Positions 55,364-64,000 of a stretch of 64,000 nt of DNA are shown here, in pieces (the stretch's first letter is position 1; each line of letters opens with the position of its first letter). The notes beneath the pieces were generated by a model. The model had not been told where the DNA came from and did no database searches. It was given only the letters and a program-made list of their open reading frames with translations. This stretch comes from Papaver somniferum (taxonomy: Eukaryota; Streptophyta; Magnoliopsida; Ranunculales; Papaveraceae). A program made the translations under genes and the position numbers. The stretch spans positions 159,738,406 through 159,802,405 of the forward strand of contig NC_039363.1 in the NCBI RefSeq assembly GCF_003573695.1, given 5' to 3'.

Positions 55364-55960
55364 TTGCCAATGGCAAACCATGCCAGCCACGTCTCCGCGC
55401 CAAGGCATGCCAACCATGCCATCCGCATGTGCCAATGGCATGTCGTGCCAACCACATCTCCGCGCCAAGGCATGCCAACCATGCCAGCCGCACCACCTTG
55501 CCAATGGCAAACCATGCCAGCCACGTCTCCGCGCCAAAGCATGCCAACCATGCCAGCCGCGCCACCGTGCCAATGACAAGCCGTGAAAGCCACATCTCCG
55601 TGCCAAGGCATGTCAACCATGCCAGCCGCACCACCGTGACAATGGAAAACCATGACAACCACGTCTCCGCGCCAAGGCATGCCAACCATGCCAGCACCAC
55701 CACCGTGCCAATGGAAAACCATGCCAGCCACGTCTCCGCGCCAAAGCATGCCAACCGCGCCACCGTGCCAATGGCAAACCATGCCAGCCACGTCTCCGCG
55801 CCAAGGCATGCCAACCATGCCAGCCGTACCTCACATTCCAATGGCATGCCATGCCAGCCACACCTCCGCTCCAAGGCATGCCAACCATGCTAGCCGCGCC
55901 ACCGTGCCAATGGAAAACCATGCCAGCCACGATTCCATGCCAAAACCATGCCGGCCCCGG
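55364..55960 (+). repeat. 69-bp tandem array, nine copies, 5' LTR
   Basis: The core 'gccagccacgtctccgcgcc' recurs near 55387, 55452, 55521, 55590, 55659, 55728, 55788, 55858 and 55927; most spacings are exactly 69. As 69 is 23 codons, all frames stay open and give long false proteins rich in MPATSPRQG or WHALARR. Confidence 0.92.
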
Positions 55961-56049
55961 TACATGCCGCTGGCTGCCAAAACGAAGGGTTGCAACAATC
56001 AACGGCCACCCTTCCATCTGAGATGCATATCTTATTCGCCCAAGGTCGC

Positions 56050-57490
56050 CAGCCAACGCGTAGTAACCTTTGACCCAACGCCAAAACCCTAGTTTTGGCC
56101 ACGCCTAAACTGCGCCAAGGCATGCCGACCATGCCACATATGCCAATGGCATGCCGTGCCATCCACCTTGCGGCGCCTAAACCATACCATGCCGCCCTTC
56201 CCTTTATGGCTGCCAAAACGAAGGCGTGCGACAATCAACGACCACCCTTCCATCTTAGCTGAAAATCTTACCCGTCCAAGGTCGCCAGCCAACGCATGGT
56301 AACCTTTGGCCCAATGCTAAAATCCTAGTTTTGGCCACGCCTAAATCGCGGCAAGGCATGCCGACCATGCCACATGTGCCAATGGCATGTCGTGCCAACC
56401 ACCTTGCCGCGCCTAAACCATACCATGACGGCCTTCCCTTTACGGCTGTCAAAACGAAGGCGTGCGACAATCAACGGCCACCCTTCCATCTTAGATGCAA
56501 ATCTTAGCTATCCAAGGTCACCCAACAAACGCATGGTAACCTTTGTCCCAATGCCAAAACCCTAGTTTTGGCCACGCCTAAACTACGCCAAGGCATGCCG
56601 ACCATGCCGCATCTGCAAATTGCATGTCGTGCCAGCCACCTTGCCGCACCTAAACCATACCATGTCGGCCTTCCCCTCACGGCTGCCAAAACGAAGGCAT
56701 GCGACAATCAACGACCACCCTTCCATCTTCGATGCAAATCTTAGCCGTCTAAAGTCACCAACCAACGCATGGTAACCTTTGGCCCAACGCCAAAACCCTA
56801 GTTTTGGACACGCCTAAATCGCGCCAAGGCATGCCGACCATGCCACATGTGCCAATGGCATGTCGTGCCAGCCACCTTGTCGCGCCTAAACCATACCATG
56901 CGGGCCTTCCCCTCACAGCTGCCAAAACGAAGGCGTGCGACAATCAATGGCCACCCTTCCATCTTAGATGAAAATCTTAACCGTTTAAGGTCACCAAACA
57001 ACACATGGTAACCTTTGGCCACGCCTAAACCGCGCCAAGGCATGCCTACCATGCCACATGTTCCAATGGCATGCCGTGCCAGCCACCTTGTCGCGCCTAA
57101 ACCATACCATGTCGGCCTTCCCTTCACGACTGCCAAAACTAAGGCGTGCGACAATCAACGGCCACCCTTCCATCTTAGATGCAAATCTTAGCCATCCAAG
57201 GTCACCAACCAACGCATGATAACCTTTGTCCCAATGCCAAAACCATAGTTTTGGCCACGCCTAAACCGCTCCAAGGCATGCCGACCATGCCACATGTGCC
57301 GCCAGCCACCTTGGTGCGCCTAAACCATACCATGCCGGCCTTCCCTTCACGTCTTCCAAAACGAAGGCTTGCAAAAATCGACGGCCACATTTCCATCTAA
57401 GACGCAGCTATTATCCGCCCAAGGTTACCATCTAACGCATGTCAACCTTTTAGCTCGACGCCAAGCCCTAGTTTTGGTCGCGCCCAAACA
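56050..57490 (+). repeat. 236-bp tandem array, about six copies, 5' LTR
   Basis: The phrase 'agttttggccacgcctaaac' recurs near 56091, 56327, 56564, 56800, (truncated near 57016), 57247 and 57470, spaced 236-237 bp where intact. Each unit also holds 'ccaaggcatgccgaccatgc', 'cggccttccct' and 'ggccacccttccatcttaga'. The start of the same array is in the 3' LTR from about 63415. Confidence 0.9.
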
Positions 57491-57973
57491 ATGCCAAAAC
57501 CCTAGCTTTTGGCCACACCTAAACTAGGCCATATTAAAGCCATGCAGGACATGCTTTCATGCCACTGGATACCAAACAAATGGTTGCAATAATCAACGGC
57601 TACCCTTCCTCTCAATATGCAAAATCTCGACCGTCGAAGGTCATCACCGAGCCGGCAAGTCTCCTAAGATCAACTTGCCAAACAACAACAACATGCTACA
57701 TGTTTTCCATGAAAACACTCGAGACATCAACACATGTCACAAACTGGGGGATGCTCATTGGGTATTGTTTGGCGGTTTACAGCGTGCGGCGTACACTACG
57801 CCCGTTACAAGACAGTGTCATAAGGATGAGGCGGTTAGTGAATACATGGAGTAATGGTAAAACGCTTTCGTTTATGGAACATCAATTCCAGGCATTACAG
57901 GTTACCACCTCCTCCCATTTACTCATCCATTTTCCATTTCTTACGAGACCAGAGTACGTTTCACTTCGACTTG

Positions 57974-57981
57974 TATAAATA
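57974..57981 (+). promoter_or_regulatory. TATA box of LARD 5' LTR
   Basis: TATAAATA in 'gacttgtataaataggtc', the same context as in the minus-strand relative. Confidence 0.6.
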
Positions 57982-58351
57982 GGTCTTACCTATTTCCACC
58001 GAACAACAAGTTCTGGTAAGGAACATACAACACTCAGAAAACGTTTGCTAGCTTTGCCATCTGTTAGCTTCCCACTTTCTGATGCAAGTCACAAAACAAC
58101 TACTCTCTAGGATCAACTGTTCTGGTCTCAATATTCTCTTCGCTTCCCTCCCCAAAACCAACCCTTCTCCTTCTCTTTGTGACCGAAGCAAGTCTGGAAC
58201 GGCCATTTCTTGGTGTAGACCGGATTTGTACAGATTGATCTCTTGAATCTAAAGTACTCCCTTGCAGTACATTTTTTAGGGTTTAAACTCGTTTCTCACC
58301 CACACACCCGAAATTACCGAAATCAGCAGAAACCGTTTTCACCCTCAAACA

Positions 58352-58371
58352 ATTGGCGATCACAGTGGGAG
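58352..58371 (+). other. Primer-binding site of the LARD
   Basis: ATTGGCGATCACAGTGGGAG directly follows the LTR end. It differs from the relative at 14830-14847 by few bases. Confidence 0.7.
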
Positions 58372-59504
58372 ATTGATCTTTCGGTTACAATGTCAACTTT
58401 CAATCCTCGATCTCATATTACGGCCCAGACGTCAGGACGGTAGAATCCGAACAAACCGCCCAGGGATCGACGACTCAGTTACCAGACGGCCCGGTTACCA
58501 GTCATGACACGACAAGGGATGACTGAGGACTTTCCACAGTAACGGCGGTGCTTCCCACAAAACTCGGTCTTACACCCGGGAGATTCATTTTCATCAGGAG
58601 ATCCGAAAAACCGAGTAAGTCTTGCTAGACAAAATACATGGTCTACTACTTCAAATCTTCACAGGGGAGATAAAAAATCGATAGCCATACTTTTCACGTG
58701 TTTCATGCTTTCTACTATCGCACAACATTCATAATTCCATGACTTCCCTGGGGTACTCATGCCACTTATATTCATAACCAAAAACATCAATATTCTAAAA
58801 CAGTTCATTCCAAGTAATAATCCAAAACCCTCAGGGGTAATACTTGTCTATCAACCCAATCCAGAAAATCAAAACCATAAACCAAGCGCTTTGTTTGCCT
58901 TCCAAAAAAAAAACAGTCACCTACCCGTATGTGCCTAATTTGCATAATAATGATTACCCGTCACTATTTATGAGGTAGCCGACGTTACTACGGTGATATT
59001 CGAAGAGGAATTGTTTATGACGAAGTGTTTCTACAAGTTTATGAAAGACATACCCACGGCTAGGGTTTACACCAGATCAGAAGAACAATATTTCTACAGA
59101 TTTATGGAAGGCATACCTATGGCTAGGGTTTGCACCAACACAAGAAAACAAGAAAAAAAATTGAAAGAGAAACGCTGGAATACATAGCTGGAATATGATT
59201 GCCCACTTTATTGCTACCGCGCTACCACTAAGACCAGGACGTGAAAACAAAGATACGAGATAAAAAGGAGAGCCAACCCCTTTCATACGCATAACACTTT
59301 TGGAATTTGAATAAGGAAATGATTTCCTATTTGAGCTACGTATGGAAAGAGGCAACTGGGCCCGCAAGAACAAGTACGCGCCACGCCAATCCAGCGCCGT
59401 GCCAAGCCAACAGTCCGCGCCATGCCTAGGCGACAGTCCGCGCCATACTAAAGCCAATCCAACGTCCAAGCCAAGCCAGCGCCCATTCCAAGCCGATCCA
59501 AAGC

Positions 59505-59690
59505 TAACAACTTGCATCTTTCCAGCGCCAGCATCTTTCATCCTTCCAGCGCTAATAGCTTGCATCTTTACAATAACTTGCATCTTTCCAGCGCCAGCAG
59601 CTTGCATCCTTTCCGCCACTAACAGCTTGCATCTTCACAGCAGCTTGCATCTTCCATGCGCCAGAAGCTTGCATCCTTCCAGCGTTGCTC
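59505..59690 (+). repeat. Tandem repeat 'agcttgcatctttccagcgc'
   Basis: Seven to eight units of about 20-27 bp, each with 'cttgcatctttcc' or 'cttgcatccttcc' and 'agcgcc'. A related run, 'ccaagccaacagtccgcgcc', precedes it at 59390-59470. Confidence 0.8.
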
Positions 59691-60084
59691 TTGAACGCCC
59701 AGTAGAAGGGAATCAGAAATCTAATTTCATTACACGAAAAGATCAGGAACGACTTCTCTAAAATCGAAGCAAAGAAAAATCAGCAACCCCCCTGAGTTCA
59801 CAAAGACTCTTTTCCCTGTCAGGAGATGCATGATTTCTGAGGACTTCGCCCGCAAAATCGTGCAGTCTATGAAGAAACATTTATGTGAGATTTTATATTT
59901 CCCCAAGGCACAACGTCAAGGCATATTTGCAGCCCTCAACCGCACTGCAACAGGGAAGCAACTGTTTCCAACTAGAGAAGTCGTTCCCAAACCCCAACCT
60001 CTCCTGGAAAGCACGATTGATAGATGGAACTGGGGACTCCTAACCATTATTCGCTTGAAGGATGTCAAGTTTGACAACACACTG

Positions 60085-60190
60085 ATTAATGCAGCCGCTC
60101 CGCTTCAACATCCTCTAGCAGCGAATCCGCTTCAAGTATCACTCCGACAGCCGCTCCGCTTCAACGCTCGCTCCAGCAGCCGCTCCGTTT
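60085..60190 (+). repeat. 'gcagccgctccgcttcaac' repeat
   Basis: Four units of 'gc(a/c)gccgctccgcttcaa' with variable spacers. It is the complement-strand counterpart of the minisatellite at 11820-12260, so it is ancestral to both elements. Confidence 0.7.
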
Positions 60191-62194
60191 CAGCGTTCTC
60201 TCCATAAGCTTCTCCAGGATATGAAGACGAGGCTTCAGCGTTCGGCTTCTTAAGTTTCAACATCTTCTCCAAGAGCCGAAGCTGCTTCAACGAAGCTTCT
60301 TCCTGCAAAGGGTCGTACCACCACGCTCCCCATGTCAAGGATCATGATCACAGCCAACCAATCTTCGTAGTCATGGACAATTTGCTCTCTTACGCACCCA
60401 TCCAATCCTTTTACTTCCACGGATTCCTGTACAACTCCATCCAATACTTTTACTTCCACGGATGCCCATACAATTCCAGCCAAACTACTTTGTTACCACG
60501 ACAATGTAGTCTCTTCTGATTACATCTGCTACCAAGAATTGTTGCCGCTCATTTGTTGATACCAGACAGAGCTTCACCATAGCAGCAATCACTACAAAGA
60601 TGGAAACATATAAACCATACTTGAGGACTGAGGATATACACGAAATCCCTTCACTGTCAAAGCTCAGAAGACACAGTCAACCAAAAGGCCATAGCCGCAA
60701 CAAGGTCATCTACTCTTCAAGGGTGCAGCGCAAGAATATCATCACCTCTTTATCTAGAAGACGTCTTCAACATTTTACGAGGCCGCGGAGGATCCCAAGC
60801 CTGGTCAGAGGAAAACAATTTCAGAAACTGAAGAAAAATGCGACTGGGGACTTCTCTTCGCAGTCCATCGACGACCATCAAAAACTCATGAGACAACTCC
60901 AGAGACGCAGCTGAAACATTTTCTTGAAGAAACAGAGGGAGCCATGATAAACAACATAACTCTCTCATTCCTACATCTTTTCTATCCAGAATATTTCGTC
61001 CATGCGATATCCTGAGCATCCTAGCGTCACATCTAGAAGAGTACGATAAGCTTGTATCAAATCACGTGGACGTGGATTCAAGGCGATGCAATAAAAATAG
61101 GATACACATGGGGACTACCAGCATGAGATGCTTTCACCCCCTCAACCAGGTTATTTCTGATTTCAACATCATCACTGTCGAAGTTTCACGAGACGCAAGA
61201 ATTTCTCAACACGAAGCCGTACATGTACACCGAAGACTTCAAGAGCACGCCACAAAGATACATTCACATATTCATCCATGCCATCGGATCAAACCGAAGT
61301 ATAACTGGGGACTTCTTACCACATCTCGTTCCGCACGGTAGTCCAAGATTCAGAAGATGGTTCGAAGGATGTCGCTTAGAACAAAGTCCTGGAAGACTTG
61401 ATAGCATCACATCGGCAACGAAACTTCTTCCTATTTCATCCGGGGGCGCCAGAAGTTTTAGACCATACAAGCATTCACAAAACATCATCATCACGATCAG
61501 AAGGTCCAGGCACTGAACAACCTAAAGTCGGGGATGGACCGACACCGCAACCACAATCTCCAAGATTAACCCTGACATGATTGTTGCCGAGCATATATTC
61601 CATCCATCGGTCCCAAGAATGCAATGGAGTTTGGTAAATTTTGGAATCCACCGGAGAGACACTGCAGACGAAAGCGCGGATACAAACGAGCAACAGAAAA
61701 CAGAAGAAGGTCAATACCTCTTTTCATACGGACGTAGTTTCTATAGTTTTGCACAGAATAAAGTTCCCTTCTTGCTCCATGAACGGGAACAGATGACTCG
61801 GCGCGACTATGCTACCCCGTGCCCGCAACATCACTCCTGAATTCTTCCTGAGTTTCACTGTCGGGCCGTTTTCACCTTCTGAACGAGCTCAAAACCTAAA
61901 TATTTCCGCGTAAGGAGATAGGAAATTCTTTTCCGGTCAGATGGAGGGGAGGACCGTCAAGATCCAAGTTCGTACGAGAATTATACAACGATTATAGTAA
62001 GGAGCGCTAATTAGGGTTTCGACATCCCAAACCCTGATTTCGACAAAGTTGCCAGGCGCCATCACTACCATTTGATAACCGAAGTACCAGAGTCATCACC
62101 ATCGTTTGGTAGCGGAAGTTCTGAAACCAGTTTACACCATTCTTCGGACTGAAGACAGTTTCACCATTCCGCTGACCGAAGCCAGTTTCCTCCA

Positions 62195-62265
62195 TTCCAA
62201 GCCGACCAACGCCTGCGGCTCCCATTCCAATCCGACCAACGCCCGCGGCTCCCATTACAAGCCGA
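62195..62265 (+). repeat. 30-bp tandem repeat 'cattccaagccgaccaacgc'
   Basis: Two full units and one partial, with 'gcggctcc' between them. Confidence 0.75.
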
Positions 62266-62480
62266 AAATCCATATCTCACCACTTCACGGTCTAGCCAGC
62301 AACACCACAAGTAGAATCTATGCAAGGCCTCCAACACGAGAATCACGAACTCTCCTTACCTCTCGAAAAAGGTAAGTCGGGTTTTCTTGACCATCTTTTC
62401 ACGACTTGTCATTTCGATTTTGTCCTCGCCTGTTACCATCTTATGCTTACCTCGCAACAATGCTCCTGTTCCGAACTAAG

Positions 62481-62492
62481 CAGGGGACTTAA
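62481..62492 (+). other. Polypurine tract of the LARD
   Basis: AGCAGGGGACTTAA runs up to the 3' LTR start. The minus-strand relative has AGGACTTAA at the same place. Confidence 0.65.
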
Positions 62493-64000
62493 TGTTGATG
62501 GTGGTTTTCATCTTAAGGTTAAAATCGTAAAACCTTACATCTGACATGACGTCACTAGGACCACTAGCGTATTTATTGAATCATTCAACGCGCCTATGTA
62601 AGAATTACCAGGGTACCTTTTTTTGTACATATATATGTGTCATGTTCCACCGTAGAACCCTTAGTATTGACCGACATCACCTTCGTCACCAAACCCTAAA
62701 TTCTTACACCACCGTGCCAAAGGAAAACCATGCCAGCCACGTCTCCGCGCCAAGGCATGCCAACCATGCCAGCCGCATATGCCAATGACATGCCGTGCCA
62801 GCCACATCTACGCGCCAAGGCATGCCAACCATGCCAGCCGCACCATCGTGCCAATGGAAAACCATGTCAGCCACGTCTCCGCGCCAAATCATGCCAACCA
62901 TGCCAGCCGCACCACCGTTCCAATGGCAAGCCGTGCCAGCCACATCTCCGCGACAAGGCATGTCAACCATGCCATACACGTCTCCGCGCCAAGGCATGCC
63001 AACCATGCCAGCCGCACCACCGTGCCAATGGCAAACCATGCCAGCCATGTCTCCGCGCCAAAGCATGCCAACCATGCCAGCCGCGCCACCGTGCCAATGG
63101 CAAACCATGCCAGCCACGTCTCCACGCCAAGGCATGCCAACCATGCCAGCCGTACCACAAGTTCCAATGGCATGCCGTGCCAGCCACACCTCCATGCCAA
63201 GGCATGCCAACCATGCCAGCCGCGCCACCGTGCCAATGGAAAACCATGCCAGCCACGATTTCATGCCAAAGCCATGCCGACCCCTCTACATACCGCTGGC
63301 TGCCAAAACGAAGGGTTGCAACAATCAACGACCACCCTTCCATCTGAGATGCAGATCTTATCCTCCCAAGGTCGTCAGCCAACATATGGTAACCTTTGGC
63401 CTAACGCCAAAACCCTAGTTTTGGCCACTCCTAAACCGCGCCAAGGCATGCCGACCATGCCACATGTGCCAATGGTATGCCGTGCCAGCCACCTTGTCGC
63501 GCCTAAACCATACCATGCCGGCCTTCCCTTTACGGCTGCCAAAACGAAGGCGTGCGACAATTAACGGCCAACCTTCCATCTTAGATGCAAATCTTAGCCG
63601 TCCAAGGTCGCCAGCCAACGCATGGTAACGCCAAAACCTTAGTTTTGGCCCCGCCTAAACCGCGCCAAGGCATGCCGACCATGCCACATGTGCCAATAGC
63701 ATGCCGTGCCAGCCACCCTGCCGGGCCTAAACCATACCATGCCTACCTTCCCCTCACGTCTTCCAAAATGAAGGCTTGCAACAATCGACGGCCACATTTT
63801 CATCTAAGACGCAGATATTAGCCGTCTATGGTCACCAACCAACGCATGGTAACCTTTGGCCCAACGCCAAAACCCTAGTTTTGGCCACGCCTAAACCTCT
63901 CCAAGGCATGCCGACCCATGCCACATGTGCCAATGGCATGCCATTCCAGCCACCTTGCCGCGCCTAAACCATACCATGCGGGCCTTCCCCTCACGGCTGC
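62493..64000 (+). repeat. 3' LTR of the LARD, cut by the window end
   Basis: It starts TGTTGATGGTGG and follows 55143 in order: 'atgacgtcactagga', the 69-bp array at about 62712-63270, then the 236-bp array from about 63415. The unit sequences and their number differ slightly from the 5' LTR. Confidence 0.88.
62712..63270 (+). repeat. 69-bp tandem array, 3' LTR
   Basis: The same 69-bp unit as at 55364, about eight copies, with one shortened unit near 62970. It gives rise to several overlapping false ORFs on both strands. Confidence 0.9.

Larger units (their letters stand above)
55143..58351 (+). repeat. 5' LTR of the LARD (3.2 kb) with two tandem arrays
   Basis: It starts TGTTGATGGTGG and ends CACCCTCAAACA before the PBS. 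It aligns with 62493-64000 from its start. It holds a 69-bp array (55364-55960), a 236-bp array (56050-57490) and a TATA box at 57974-57981. The last 300 bp match the U5 side of the minus-strand element ('cgaagcaagtctggaacggcca', 'cttggtgtagaccgg'). Confidence 0.88.
58372..62480 (+). other. Noncoding interior of the LARD
   Basis: No gag, protease, RT or integrase signature. A short ATG frame right after the PBS (58390, MSTFNPRSH) stops after 17 codons, where the relative has its gag start. Repeats: 59505-59690 (24-bp), 60085-60190 and 62195-62265 (30-bp). A block at 61040-61400 aligns with 11270-11790 of the relative. 'tggggact' motifs are at 60031, 60845, 61109 and 61305. Some open frames (59830-60207, 60600-60914) exist but show no family likeness. 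Confidence 0.65.
55143..64000 (+). mobile_element. Large retrotransposon derivative (LARD), gypsy-type, runs off the window
   Basis: 5' LTR 55143-58351, interior 58352-62492 and the first 1508 bp of the 3' LTR from 62493. The ends (TGTTGATGG...CCCTCAAACA), PBS and purine tract are those of the minus-strand element at 8099-17455, but the middle of the LTR is different. Unlike that element it has no recognisable gag. All long open frames fall in tandem repeats or lack domain signatures. The left flank is CTAGT. It is inserted in the third-family LTR. Confidence 0.85.

Noticed and set aside
55326..56092. Overlapping ORFs of up to 182 codons on both strands (MPATSPRQG and WHALARR types)
   Set aside because: They lie wholly in the 69-bp tandem array, whose unit length is a multiple of three. 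Several frames on both strands are open at once, which real genes do not show.
59830..60207. 125-codon ORF MISEDFARKIVQ... in the LARD
   Set aside because: No family likeness. It runs into the 'ccgctccgcttcaac' repeat at its end, and the matching place in the relative has no such frame. It is kept as noncoding interior.
62704..63564. ORFs of up to 261 codons in the second array
   Set aside because: The same 69-bp repeat artefact in the 3' LTR.

Overview
The window is repeat-dense DNA from a flowering plant nucleus, most likely a eudicot. I see no cellular gene, tRNA, rRNA, bacterial operon or CRISPR array. The evidence for a plant is LTR retrotransposons with initiator-Met or other tRNA primer-binding sites, polypurine tracts, copia/Sirevirus-type and gypsy-type gag remnants, a plant-transposon (PTPD) domain and AT-rich spacers. 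A basal eudicot such as a poppy relative is possible, but I cannot prove the species. Nearly every base belongs to a retrotransposon or a fragment of one. No protease, integrase, reverse transcriptase or RNase H could be recognised, so all elements appear non-autonomous.

Layout. 1-4966: 3' part of a plus-strand Sirevirus-like element (broken PTPD ORF, long 3' noncoding region with several polypurine tracts, 3' LTR), inserted into a minus-strand relative (4967-7672: gag with zinc knuckle, PBS, truncated LTR). 7673-8098: a scrap of 3' internal sequence. 8099-17455: a minus-strand gypsy-type element with two LTRs, a broken gag and a long noncoding interior. 17456-46080: a minus-strand Sirevirus-like element (5' LTR 43636-46080, PTPD ORF, 3' LTR stub 17456-17548), split by a plus-strand insertion of the same family at 18524-41138. 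That insertion has three LTRs and two internal regions. It is itself split by a three-LTR gypsy/Athila-like element at 27506-34079 (perfect 5-bp target duplication CCAGA) and by a related solo LTR at 38165-39784 (duplication TTAAC). 46081-48640: fragments of another retroelement and a plus-strand Sirevirus-like LTR. 48641-55142: a third Sirevirus-like family, minus-strand gag plus LTR, then a plus-strand LTR fragment. 55143-64000: a plus-strand large retrotransposon derivative with a 3.2-kb LTR full of tandem repeats, a 4.1-kb interior without a recognisable gene, and the first 1.5 kb of its 3' LTR.

How the parts work together. The elements keep the cis-acting signals needed for copying (LTR promoter, PBS, PPT, LTR ends) while the proteins are missing or broken. 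Any past movement would therefore have depended on enzymes supplied in trans by full-length relatives. The most notable features are the resolved multi-layer nesting, two unrelated families with the same LTR-internal-LTR-internal-LTR form, different cargo ORFs behind one LTR type, and U3 motifs whose palindromes change in a coordinated way between LTR subfamilies.
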